In this document: positions 7,498 through 15,562 of the stretch, in pieces
How positions within the stretch are numbered: position 1 is the stretch's first letter
How the letters are laid out: every line of letters starts with the position of its first letter
NCBI RefSeq assembly: GCF_009932395.1
Contig: NZ_LSRS01000003.1
Span: 260,355 to 324,354, forward strand
Direction of reading: 5' to 3'
Length of the DNA stretch: 64,000 bases
Source of the DNA: Sporotomaculum syntrophicum
GTDB lineage: Bacteria > Bacillota > Desulfotomaculia > Desulfotomaculales > Desulfallaceae
The notes under the pieces: model-generated
What the model saw: only the letters and a program-made list of their open reading frames with translations
Database searches by the model: none
Told to the model about the DNA's origin: nothing
Position numbers and translations under genes: made by a program

Positions 7498-8181
7498 ATG
7501 AAAGTTCACGAAAATATGCTGCGCAGGGTTAATCTACAGGCCTATACCTGGGTCGTTCTACCACTGGTGGCCATAGGCGGCTGGTTTTATCCCCTTTTAG
7601 GGTTCCTGCTCTTAGGCTGTATGTTGGGCGCAGTGGGCGTTTCCTTTTTCCGTGGTCGCAATTGGTGCGACTGGATGTGCCCCCGGGGTGCCTTTCTAGA
7701 CCTGTTCCTAGGACCGATCAGCAGGAAAATTACCATTCCTTCTTTCTTTAAGCAAGCGGCGGTAAGAATCTTTATGCTGCTGCTGATCTTTACAGTGTTG
7801 GGGGTGCAGTTTTACTTGGCCTGGGGTGACTTGCAGGCTATGGGGTTGGCTCTGGTCAGGGTGCTAACCGTTACCACAGTGGCAGGCATATTGCTGGGTT
7901 GGAGCATCCATCCCCGCACCTGGTGCCACATCTGCCCAATGGGCACAGTTGCCCACTGGATCGCCCGGCGTCAAAAAACCCTGCAGACCGGCAGCAGTTG
8001 TATATCCTGCGGAATTTGCGCTAAAGTCTGTCCGATGCAGTTGAACCCGAATGAATTAGATAAGGAAAATTCTGATGAGTACAGCGATTGCCTGAGGTGC
8101 AACTCCTGCGTAAACAGTTGTCCCCAAAAAGCTTTATCATTTGAGGGCAGAGCAGCAGTTAATCGCCAAAAAGCAGCCTGA
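7498..8181 (+). CDS. NapH/CcoG-like membrane polyferredoxin
   Basis: 227 residues, with AGGAGG nine bases before the ATG. Membrane helices lie at about residues 17-45, 83-105 and 118-135. They are separated by two membrane-side Cys motifs, CDWMCPRG (about 59-66) and CHICPMG (about 143-149), as in NapH/NosR-type proteins. The C-terminus holds two ferredoxin-like 4Fe-4S sites, CISCGICAKVCP and CLRCNSCVNSCP. Such proteins move electrons between the quinone pool or membrane carriers and soluble partners. The partner is not in the window. It ends exactly where the convergent Crp/Fnr gene ends (8181/8182), and a palindrome at 7427 may control it. Confidence 0.82.
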   Translation: MKVHENMLRRVNLQAYTWVVLPLVAIGGWFYPLLGFLLLGCMLGAVGVSFFRGRNWCDWMCPRGAFLDLFLGPISRKITIPSFFKQAAVRIFMLLLIFTVLGVQFYLAWGDLQAMGLALVRVLTVTTVAGILLGWSIHPRTWCHICPMGTVAHWIARRQKTLQTGSSCISCGICAKVCPMQLNPNELDKENSDEYSDCLRCNSCVNSCPQKALSFEGRAAVNRQKAA

Positions 8182-8859
8182 TTATCGCCCTATCTCTTTA
8201 AGCTTGGGCAGATTCACGATGTGGATCTGCCCACGGGATAGTTTAATGATGCCGTCATTCTCAAGATATTTTAAGATGCGGCTAATTACTTCCCGCGCAG
8301 TCCCGAGATTTTTGGCAATGCTTTCATGGGTCATGGTCAGGATATCGGAGGTTTCTAAAACCGACTGTTCCAACAAAAAAACAGCTATCCGCTGCCGCAT
8401 ATTTTTAGAAACTATTTGCTCCATAACCCACATAACCTCAGAAAAACGCTCTGCAACAAGTTCCATCGCAAATTGCTTGGCATAAATGTCTCTTGCGGTT
8501 AAATTGCCCCAAAAAACCGCCGGAATAAAAAAAAGTACGCTGTCTTTTTCAGCCTCAAGAATCACAGTAAAGGTTATGTTCTTGAGTACGCAGGAGGCAG
8601 AAAGAATGCAAATATCATTGTCTAGCAGGCGGTAAAGTGTAATTTCTTTACCATCCTCCGTTTCAAAAAATGCCCTTAGCTGGCCGCTTTTAACGATTAC
8701 CAGACCGTTGCACTCTGTATCCCGGGTATGTATAGTCTCTCCCTGCTGATAGGCGGATTTTGAGGCCGCGTCAAGAACCCTGCGCTTATCAGCCTGGTCT
8801 AGTTTCGCAAAAAAAGGTAAATGCTCTTGCAAGTATAAAACATCGCCATGATCAATCAC
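8182..8859 (-). CDS. Crp/Fnr-family transcriptional regulator
   Basis: 225 residues from a GTG start preceded by GGAGG. The N-terminal cyclic-nucleotide-type beta barrel (about 15-120) lacks the Fnr cysteine cluster, so an Fe-S oxygen sensor is unlikely. The C-terminal winged helix carries THESIAKNLGTAREVISRILKYLENDG, whose recognition helix (TAREVISR) matches the Crp/Fnr pattern. The ligand is unknown. It is convergent with the polyferredoxin gene with no bases between the stop codons. Sites with TTGTGATA upstream of both genes suggest that it controls its neighbour and itself. Confidence 0.85.
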   Translation of the reverse strand: MIDHGDVLYLQEHLPFFAKLDQADKRRVLDAASKSAYQQGETIHTRDTECNGLVIVKSGQLRAFFETEDGKEITLYRLLDNDICILSASCVLKNITFTVILEAEKDSVLFFIPAVFWGNLTARDIYAKQFAMELVAERFSEVMWVMEQIVSKNMRQRIAVFLLEQSVLETSDILTMTHESIAKNLGTAREVISRILKYLENDGIIKLSRGQIHIVNLPKLKEIGR

Positions 8860-8942
8860 CCGGCAAGACCTCCAAAAAATTTTCCAGCCACGTTCCTATG
8901 ATAGCGCCGATAGCGACGGAAAGGATAAGTAATGTAAATATG

Positions 8943-8958
8943 CTGTATTATATCACAA
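8943..8958 (-). promoter_or_regulatory. candidate Crp/Fnr-family half-operator
   Basis: On the minus strand it reads TTGTGATATAATACAG. The first eight bases equal the left half of the palindrome at 7427. It lies about 85 bp before the regulator's own start, so autoregulation is possible. Confidence 0.3.
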
Positions 8959-9007
8959 ATAACCATATGAAGAGCGCCAGCAACTAACTAAATGGTTTAT
9001 ATGAACA

Positions 9008-9047
9008 ATACCCTCGATATGTTCCCATGAACGCATATCGAGGGTAT
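9008..9047. repeat. 14-bp perfect inverted repeat
   Basis: ATACCCTCGATATG (9008-9021) and CATATCGAGGGTAT (9034-9047) pair perfectly across a 12-base loop. No T-run follows on either strand, so it may be an operator or a structured RNA rather than a classical terminator. Confidence 0.6.
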
Positions 9048-9366
9048 ATGTTGATGAAGAGAACGATATCTTCCCCATTATAGGATTTCTACATCGCCCT
9101 TCTTTGACTGCTGTAAGCCCCAATATCCTAGCTAGGTAGGAAATGTTTATTCCCTGAACAAGGCAGAGATAGTTACAACGCCTGGCCACATAGATTAGCA
9201 AAAACTGTCCCCTGTTAACAAATTGTCTGCTTTAAAAATTCCGGTTGCCATCCAAGAAACGGGTATTGGCTACTAAAAAGCCCTGGTCTGCATCCCAAAC
9301 AACTTGCCACTACCTGGTTTGGCCATCTCAGACAGATGGATTAATGGCCTGACTGGCATTTAGCGA

Positions 9367-9801
9367 TTAATCGTATCTGGGTTTATTGCGGAAGTAATGC
9401 ACTATTTTCACGACCAACGCGATTACAAGCCCGATGGCTAATAAATTAATCAACAAGCCAAGGATGCTGCCAAGTATCCCCAGATCGCCCAATAAGCCGC
9501 CGAGCAGCATACCGGCTAAACCGCCGATTAATAAGCCTTTCATCAAACCGCCGTTAAAAAAGCCAGGTTTGGCTACCGTGTTCGGTTTTGATGTAGTATT
9601 CGTAGCTTTACTAGCATTCGTTGGCTCTGTTTGTTTTAAGTTGTTGCTTTGAGCCGGTGGCGTGTTGGAATTCTGGCTGCTAGCAGGAGCTTTGAAAGAC
9701 CTGCCCTTAGCAGCATCAGCAACGCTGGTGATACTTACGATACTAAACGAAAAGGCAACGGTTAACGCTAACATAATCATAGATAACTTTTTCCACATCA
9801 C
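9367..9801 (-). CDS. small secreted/membrane protein resembling the N-terminal part of Tim44-like proteins
   Basis: 144 residues. A signal peptide (about 1-30) ends in SVADAAKG. A Ser/Pro/Asn/Thr-rich linker follows (about 36-80), then a Gly-zipper hydrophobic segment (GGLMKGLLIGGLAGMLLGG) and a second hydrophobic stretch up to residue 133, with a basic tail. This layout matches the N-terminal half of bacterial Tim44-like proteins (signal, RSF motif, Pro-rich linker, Gly-rich helix), but the C-terminal Tim44 domain is absent. The function is unknown. It is a single gene with GGAGG upstream. Confidence 0.6.
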   Translation of the reverse strand: MMWKKLSMIMLALTVAFSFSIVSITSVADAAKGRSFKAPASSQNSNTPPAQSNNLKQTEPTNASKATNTTSKPNTVAKPGFFNGGLMKGLLIGGLAGMLLGGLLGDLGILGSILGLLINLLAIGLVIALVVKIVHYFRNKPRYD

Positions 9802-9902
9802 ATTATCCCCCCTCCATTACAATATAGTATTACATTATACAGCATGACAAGCAAAATAAGAATAGTTCTCCTTTAAATAAAAAGACAAGTCATGCATTTG
9901 CA

Positions 9903-9947
9903 GTTCTAAAATTCAGGGGGAGTTGAATCTCCCCTGAATTTTAGAAC
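9903..9947. terminator. 17-bp perfect hairpin between convergent or tandem units
   Basis: GTTCTAAAATTCAGGGG (9903-9919) pairs perfectly with 9931-9947. It lies ten bases after the stop of the AICAR transformylase gene (minus strand). It lacks a long T-run but is strong enough to stop or protect transcripts. Confidence 0.7.
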
Positions 9948-9956
9948 TTGCTTCAA

Positions 9957-11135
9957 TTAATGGTGGAATAAACGAATTCCTGTAAAGCACATGGCCATAC
10001 CATATTTGTTACATGTTTCAATAACATGATCATCACGAATCGATCCACCTGGCTCGGCAATATATTTAACACCGCTTTTATGGGCACGTTCAATATTGTC
10101 GCCAAAGGGAAAGAAAGCGTCCGAACCAAGTGATACCTCCGTCATCCGCTCTAACCAGGCACGTCTTTCTTCTCTGGTGAACACTTCAGGTTTAACTTTG
10201 AAGATACTCTGCCATTTACCTTCTGCAAGTACATCCAAGTATTCATCGCCAATATACAGGTCAATGGCATTATCTCTATCTGCACGTCTGATATCATTTA
10301 AGAATTGCAGGCCAAGTACTTTTGGTGACTGACGAAGGAACCAGTTGTCGGCCTTGTTGCCGGCCAGTCTCGTACAATGAATTCTTGACTGCTGTCCAGC
10401 ACCAATACCGATGGCCTGTCCACCTTTGGCATAGCATACTGAATTTGACTGGGTATATTTTAAGGTAATTAATGCAATAACCAGGTCAATCTTGGCTGAA
10501 TCAGGAATTTCTTTGTTCACTGTTACTACATTTTTTAGGAAATCCTTATCAATCTTTAATTCATTTCTTCCCTGCTCAAAGGTGATGCCAAATAGCTGCT
10601 TATGCTCAATTGGCTCAGGACGATACGAAGAATCAATCTGGATTACGTTGTAATTACCATTTTTCTTGCTCTTTAAGATTTCTAAAGCGTCCGGCTCAAA
10701 TCCTGGAGCAATGACACCATCAGAAACTTCTACCTTAATGAGTTTTGCTGTTGCAACATCACATACGTCGGAAAGACAAATAAAATCTCCGTATGAACTC
10801 ATTCTGTCAGCGCCTCTTGCTCTTGCATAAGCATTGGCAAGTGGTGTTAACTCGCCCTCATCCACCCAGTAAATCTCTCTTTCAACATCCGTTAAGGGAA
10901 GTCCAACTGCCGCACCTGCCGGTGAGACATGTTTAAATGATGTTGCTGCCGGAAGTCCTGTAGCATTCTTTAATTCAGATACTAACTGCCAGCCATTCAA
11001 GGCATCGAGGAAATTAATATATCCCGGCTTACCATTTAATACTGTAACAGGAAGCTCACTTCCGTCTTCCATAAAGATTCTGGATGGCTTCTGATTAGGG
11101 TTACATCCATACTTTAAAGCTAATTCATTCTTCAT
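9957..11135 (-). CDS. stand-alone AICAR transformylase (phosphoribosylaminoimidazolecarboxamide formyltransferase)
   Basis: 392 residues without the IMP cyclohydrolase domain that is fused in ordinary PurH. The transformylase signatures are present: TSFKHVSPAGAAVG (about residues 65-78), RGADRMSSYGDFICLSD, YTQSNSVCYAKGGQAIGIGAGQQSR, and SLGSDAFFPFGDNIERA near the C-terminus. It transfers a formyl group from 10-formyl-THF to AICAR, the ninth step of purine synthesis. This separate form is known in clostridia. The cyclohydrolase must be encoded elsewhere. No other purine gene is near. Confidence 0.88.
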   Translation of the reverse strand: MKNELALKYGCNPNQKPSRIFMEDGSELPVTVLNGKPGYINFLDALNGWQLVSELKNATGLPAATSFKHVSPAGAAVGLPLTDVEREIYWVDEGELTPLANAYARARGADRMSSYGDFICLSDVCDVATAKLIKVEVSDGVIAPGFEPDALEILKSKKNGNYNVIQIDSSYRPEPIEHKQLFGITFEQGRNELKIDKDFLKNVVTVNKEIPDSAKIDLVIALITLKYTQSNSVCYAKGGQAIGIGAGQQSRIHCTRLAGNKADNWFLRQSPKVLGLQFLNDIRRADRDNAIDLYIGDEYLDVLAEGKWQSIFKVKPEVFTREERRAWLERMTEVSLGSDAFFPFGDNIERAHKSGVKYIAEPGGSIRDDHVIETCNKYGMAMCFTGIRLFHH

Positions 11136-11226
11136 GGCAATGTCTTCCTCCCTAAGCTTTGTTTGCTATCTTATAATTCCATTCAGCAGCTCAAAACCAT
11201 TCTCAGTAAATAAAAAATCAATCACC

Positions 11227-11871
11227 TCACTGTATAATAGAATGGCTGTGAATATAAAATTCTTCCTGACTTGGCTGGAATTTCTTTTCCATTTTTTCCA
11301 GACTCTCATCATAGCGCCCGGCTTCTTGTTCGTCTATCTTCATCACAGGGCTGTCATAGTAAACCCATTTCCTGCCGTCCAAAGCTTCCGGCTTCAGTTC
11401 TTTTACCATCATTGCTGCTGGGTATGTTCCATTCTCAAGACAGATATTGTACTTTTTACAGCTCTTAAAGCCAACACTTACATAATTGCTTGGGTTTCCA
11501 AATATCACAATCACATCATAGCCAAGTGCAACCGCTTGTGCAAAAGAATGCTCCATAAGCATTTTCCCGTAACCCATTCTTTGGTATTCCGGCATAATGC
11601 AAACCGGACCGAAGGTAAGGATTTCTTTTTCTAACCCAGACTCATCAACCAATTTTGCTTTTGTGTACATGATATTCCCGATGATCTGATTATCAACTTC
11701 AATCACCAGATCCAACTCCGGCAAAAAGTCTTTGTGGGATCGCATAACATGAACTAAATAGTGTTCAATGCATCCCGGAATATATAAATTCCAAAAAGCT
11801 TTCCTTGTGATTTCTTCTACTTTCTCATAATCTGTTTCTTGTTCATTCCTAATCTTAATCATTTTGTTCAT
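11227..11871 (-). CDS. GNAT-family acetyltransferase (YhbS-like)
   Basis: 214 residues. The acetyl-CoA site is FGPVCIMPEYQRMGYGKMLMEHS (motif A, R/Q-x-x-G-x-G/A at about 96-102), followed by VIVIFGNPSNYVSVGFKS (motif B), the arrangement of YhbS-type proteins. A roughly 70-residue C-terminal extension with acidic and basic stretches is the only unusual part. The substrate is unknown. It is transcribed toward the AICAR transformylase with a 91-base gap, so co-transcription is possible. Confidence 0.82.
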   Translation of the reverse strand: MNKMIKIRNEQETDYEKVEEITRKAFWNLYIPGCIEHYLVHVMRSHKDFLPELDLVIEVDNQIIGNIMYTKAKLVDESGLEKEILTFGPVCIMPEYQRMGYGKMLMEHSFAQAVALGYDVIVIFGNPSNYVSVGFKSCKKYNICLENGTYPAAMMVKELKPEALDGRKWVYYDSPVMKIDEQEAGRYDESLEKMEKKFQPSQEEFYIHSHSIIQ

Positions 11872-11929
11872 TCATAGACCTCCGATAATTTACCCTATAA
11901 TAATTGGTTTCACTATGTACTTTGAACCA

Positions 11930-12176
11930 TCATTCCCCATATATCGCCAACACCCGCCTGGCATACTCGCAAATATCATCTTTCAGCCAGTCCGGTTCCA
12001 GCACTTCCACCATCTCGCCCCACTGCATGATCCAGGTTTTTAACTCGGCAATACCGCTAACCTCGAAGGAGATCACACCCCACCGTCGGGCAGCTCCTCT
12101 TCAATAACCTGTGAAGGGTGGTAGATCAGATTTTTAACCCGGTTCGCCAGCGCCGGGTTAAAGTTTAACCTGCCCC
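11930..12176 (-). pseudogene. remnant of a WYL-domain transcriptional regulator
   Basis: The minus strand from about 12176 reads RLNFNPALANRVKNLIYHPS, QVIEEELPDGGV and then TGA. The next frame continues at once with SFEVSGIAELKTWIMQWG, EMVEVLEPDWLKDDI and a natural stop at 11930. Together these are the C-terminal half of a WYL domain (the HPSQ and the EL..W....G..VEVLEP motifs are clear), with a one- or two-base deletion at about 12077. The DNA-binding N-terminus and start are gone, so this is a decayed gene. Confidence 0.75.
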
Positions 12177-12691
12177 GACAGACCTACTTCGTTCAAGTAT
12201 AGCATTGGCGTTAGGCATGTTAAATCCAGCTTTTTTTGCATTTTATAGCTTAGTACAGTTTATATTTTAGCCGTTAAATCAGCCTTTTCGGCTGCCTTCT
12301 TTGCGAACCACCGAGAATTTCTCAGTAGTCCAATCTTTCCCCAATTCCTTTTTTATCATATATTTTTTAGATGTAAAGAAATATTATCAGTAGAACAGTC
12401 CAAAAAATCAGCCATTACAATTCACTTCAGGTTATTCGAAACCAACAGCCCTAGAAAATATTATAATAGTATTCATCCAAGTTGCATAAAAAAACCTCCC
12501 AGGGGTCAGGCTTAAACTTTCTTTAAAAGTGCCTTTGGCCGGTAGTTTTAACAGGAAATAAAGAAATACGAAAACCAGGGGGCTTGACTTATTTTAGCAC
12601 AGGTCACAACACCCACTAAACATACATAGTTATAGTATATTAAATAGTTATCCAACCTTGCTTATCAGAATAGTATTCAGAGGTGATCTTA
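12177..12691. other. intergenic region before the sulfatase gene
   Basis: No gene is visible on either strand. It holds a small hairpin (CAGCCTTTTCGGCTG near 12274), A/T-rich spacer, one copy of the GGGGTCAGG repeat (12502-12528) and the leader of the sulfatase gene. Confidence 0.5.
12502..12528 (+). repeat. dispersed GGGGTCAGG repeat, copy 1
   Basis: GGGGTCAGGCTTAAACTTTC then TTTAAAA. It shares its first 20 or so bases with copies at 45416 and 62252; the rest diverges. Confidence 0.65.
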
Positions 12692-14572
12692 TTGTCCAAT
12701 AAAACCGAAAACACAAAAATTCCGGAGAACGACATTCAGCAAAAATGCTCCTGTATGTCACACTTTCCTCAAAGGCCAAATTTCCTATTTCTTATGGTTG
12801 ACGAAGAACGATTCCCACCAGCCTATGAAAGTTCAGAGTTAAAAGAGTGGCGCAAAAGAAATCTCGTTACCCAAGAGCTATTACGAAGAAACGGTGTAGA
12901 ATTCATGCGCCATTATACAGGATCAACTGCCTGTTCACCAAGCCGGGCGACCCTTTTCACCGGCCATTACCCGTCTTTACACGGCGTCACCCAAACCGAC
13001 GGAGTTGCCAAAGGTGCCTTTGACCAGGACGTTTTCTGGCTTGACTTCAATACCGTGCCTACAATGGGAGATTACTTCCGCACCGCGGGTTACCGGACCT
13101 TTTACAAAGGTAAATGGCATATCTCCCAGGAAGACATCTTGATACCCGGGACAAAGAATTCCTTTCCCAGCTATAACCCCGTCACCGGAGTGCCGGACCC
13201 GGAAGGGGAAGAGATTTACCGGCAGGCTAATCGCATGAACAGGTTTGGTTTTAACGGGTGGATAGGACCGGAACCCCACGGCATCAACCCGCGTAATTCC
13301 GCATCATCAGCGGCTCACGGTCTAAGCGGCCGGGATGTTGTATTTTCCCATGAGGCTGTTAAATTAATAAAAAATCTTGAAAACGAAAAGCAGGCCAATC
13401 CTGACCATAAAATGCCACCCTGGCTGATTGTATGCTCTTTGGTCAATCCCCACGATATCACCCTATTTGGCGCTTTAACAAGATTGAACCCGCAGTTTAA
13501 TTTCACAGTCGACCCTACGGTTCCCAACGTCCCGCCGGCGCCAACTGCCAATGAAAATTTAAACACCAAGCCACGGGCCCAAAGAAGTTACCGCATTACT
13601 TATCCGGAAGCGTTTCAGCCTTTAGCCGACACTAACCTCTATCGTCGGCTTTACTACCAACTCCAAAAGAACGCCGACCAAGAAATGCTACGGGTCTTTG
13701 AAGCTCTCAAAAAATCTCCATTTTATGAGGACACATTGGTCATTTTTGTTTCTGATCATGGCGAATTACTTGGTGCCCACGGCCTGTTCCAAAAGTGGTA
13801 CTGTGCTTATGAAGAGGCAATTCATGTTCCTTTTATTATACACAACCCCAGGCTATTCACCGGGCGCAAATCAATTGACATGCTAACCAGCCATGTTGAT
13901 ATACTACCCACCATGTTAGGGCTGGCTGGAATCAATGCAGGAGAGGTCCGGGATATCCTGCGCCGCACCCACAATGAGGTACACCCGCTGGTTGGGCGGG
14001 ATCTCTCACCGCTTGTTCTGGATGAGGGAGAGCCCGAGCGTGCAGGGGAACCGCTCTTCTTTATGAGTGATGATGATGTCACCAGGGGGTTAAACCAGGT
14101 ATCGGCCTTAGGCCAACCCTACAACTCGGTGTTACAGCCAAATCACATTCAAACTGTTATCGCCAACATTCGGATCGGGGAGGGCGAACAAACCTGGAAG
14201 TATTCCTGTTATTATGATAACCCCCAATTTTGGAGCAATCCCGGAGTCAATGATGAGGTTACCCGGCAGTTGGATGGCTCTGAGAATGTGCTGGATGAAA
14301 TAAAAGCCTCTGTTTGTAAAACAACTATAAAGACACGTCCCGTACCTGAGCAGATTGAAATGTATAATTTATCTGAAGACCCACTGGAACAAACGAATCT
14401 GGCCCATCCCCGCTTTTCAACCCCCGAAACAAGGGTTATTCAACAAACGCTGGCCAGGATCCTAGAAGAGCAGTGCCGACAAAAACGCCTTGAGCCGGCT
14501 AGTGGCACTGTACCGGGAATGCCGTCATGCAGTATATGCGGCCCCAGTAATCCCCACGTTCCTGGTTTTTAA
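12692..14572 (+). CDS. sulfatase-family hydrolase
   Basis: The TTG at 12692 is chosen because AGAGGTGAT (12679-12687) is correctly spaced; a GTG at 12683 overlaps that site. 626 residues. Near the N-terminus, LFLMVDEERFPP is the first metal site (usually DD, here DE). TACSPSRATLFTG holds the C-x-P-S-R sequence whose Cys (about residue 81) is converted to formylglycine by a maturase. KGKWHIS and FVSDHGELLGAHGLFQKW give the further metal and phosphate/sulfate ligands. No signal peptide is evident, so it is probably cytoplasmic. It could be an aryl or alkyl sulfatase or a phosphonate monoester hydrolase. No maturase gene is in the window. Confidence 0.88.
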   Translation: MSNKTENTKIPENDIQQKCSCMSHFPQRPNFLFLMVDEERFPPAYESSELKEWRKRNLVTQELLRRNGVEFMRHYTGSTACSPSRATLFTGHYPSLHGVTQTDGVAKGAFDQDVFWLDFNTVPTMGDYFRTAGYRTFYKGKWHISQEDILIPGTKNSFPSYNPVTGVPDPEGEEIYRQANRMNRFGFNGWIGPEPHGINPRNSASSAAHGLSGRDVVFSHEAVKLIKNLENEKQANPDHKMPPWLIVCSLVNPHDITLFGALTRLNPQFNFTVDPTVPNVPPAPTANENLNTKPRAQRSYRITYPEAFQPLADTNLYRRLYYQLQKNADQEMLRVFEALKKSPFYEDTLVIFVSDHGELLGAHGLFQKWYCAYEEAIHVPFIIHNPRLFTGRKSIDMLTSHVDILPTMLGLAGINAGEVRDILRRTHNEVHPLVGRDLSPLVLDEGEPERAGEPLFFMSDDDVTRGLNQVSALGQPYNSVLQPNHIQTVIANIRIGEGEQTWKYSCYYDNPQFWSNPGVNDEVTRQLDGSENVLDEIKASVCKTTIKTRPVPEQIEMYNLSEDPLEQTNLAHPRFSTPETRVIQQTLARILEEQCRQKRLEPASGTVPGMPSCSICGPSNPHVPGF

Positions 14573-14627
14573 ATGAATTGTCTTAAATCTTAACCACTTT
14601 TTAATCATACAACCTTACGAAGCAAAT

Positions 14628-14688
14628 ACGGTATGGCACAAGATCAACAACGAACAACGAAAATACAGAACTTGAGCCATACCGTTTT
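14628..14688. repeat. imperfect inverted repeat downstream of the sulfatase gene
   Basis: ACGGTATGGCACAAGATC and, 25 bases on, GAACTTGAGCCATACCGT pair with two mismatches. It lies between convergent genes and may be part of a transcript end or a mobile-element relic. Confidence 0.5.
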
Positions 14689-14731
14689 GAGCGGATGAAG
14701 AAAAAAACAAGTTTATTCTTTATTAGATTAA

Positions 14732-14753
14732 CCATATAGCAATTCAGCTATAT
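14732..14753. terminator. bidirectional terminator hairpin
   Basis: CATATAGC AATTCA GCTATATG is an 8-bp perfect stem followed by CTTCCTTTTC. It sits between the convergent sulfatase and methyltransferase-like genes. Confidence 0.6.
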
Positions 14754-14780
14754 GCTTCCTTTTCTTATTATCTCCCCATA

Positions 14781-15416
14781 TTAACATGTCTTTCTAAGCA
14801 CAAAATAATATTCATTATCCACATATTCCATACCGTTATTTGAATTTCTCATATTTTTTAACGGTATACTATGGTTTTGCAGTGTTTTAAGCAGTTTTTC
14901 CCGTGTACTTTCTTCAACCTGATATTTCCTTCCCTTTCTACGGATCAGTGCCTCCAGCCTGACATCTGAATTCCGCAAAGCTTCCTGTGCATCATTGTGA
15001 TGGTTGTTGGTTACGATAATCCCTCCGGGTTTTATATACTTTTTACAAGATTTTGTTATGCCTCCCGCATAGATTGCGATCAACAAATCATAGTTGTTTT
15101 CTCTTAGTGTAAGTTGCTTGGTATAATCATCGTGAATAAACTTAATATACGCCGACTGCTTGTATTTTTTATTGCTGTTTATTCTATTTATTATATTTTG
15201 AGTATCTTGAAAAAAATTCCTTGCCTCTTCGCTTATATCGACATAAACGACATGCTGAAAATAGAAAGAAGGCGTTATATGTATAGAGCAACCAGGATAT
15301 AAAACGGTATTGCAATTATATTTGTTTTTTATTAACCCGAACAAATCTGCCCGTTCAAAACCCAAATTAGCGTAAAATCTTCTGTAAGGATCTTTAATAT
15401 TATCCTTTCGCATAAA
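14781..15416 (-). CDS. SAM-methyltransferase-like Rossmann protein, function unknown
   Basis: The ATG at 15416 follows AGGGGTG; 211 residues. NTVLYPGCSIHITPSFYF looks like methyltransferase motif I (usually D/E-x-G-x-G, here PGCS). VVYVDISE follows with the acidic residue of motif II, then NNYDLLIAIYAGG and KKYIKPGGIIVTNNHHND in the positions of motifs IV and V. The fold is a reasonable call but the degenerate motif I leaves catalysis unsure. The DNA is A/T-rich relative to the arg operon. It lies at the edge of the defence island, about 150 bp from the HNH gene. Confidence 0.55.
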   Translation of the reverse strand, partial: FMRKDNIKDPYRRFYANLGFERADLFGLIKNKYNCNTVLYPGCSIHITPSFYFQHVVYVDISEEARNFFQDTQNIINRINSNKKYKQSAYIKFIHDDYTKQLTLRENNYDLLIAIYAGGITKSCKKYIKPGGIIVTNNHHNDAQEALRNSDVRLEALIRRKGRKYQVEESTREKLLKTLQNHSIPLKNMRNSNNGMEYVDNEYYFVLRKTC

Positions 15417-15562
15417 CTTTTCACCCCTGCCTAATGGTGCTGTAGTACATGCTATCCCCTCCAACTTTATTTTAAACTATGACATAATTACTTCATGCCG
15501 AACAATCCTTTTGCTACATAAACATTTCCACTTTTCATTCTAGTATCAGATAGTAATCTGCC

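Larger units (their letters stand above)
8860..9366. other. intergenic region, no supported gene
   Basis: The first 100 bases are the leader of the Crp/Fnr gene, with a TTGTGATA half-site (8943-8958 on the minus strand). A strong hairpin lies at 9008-9047. An 82-codon open frame on the minus strand (8953-9201) lacks a ribosome binding site and runs through the hairpin, so it is not called. At 9198-9213 the minus strand contains AACAGGGGACAG, reminiscent of a short dispersed-repeat fragment. Confidence 0.5.

Noticed and set aside
8953-9201. 82-codon open frame on the minus strand
   Set aside because: No ribosome binding site, unusual composition, and it runs through the 9008-9047 hairpin.
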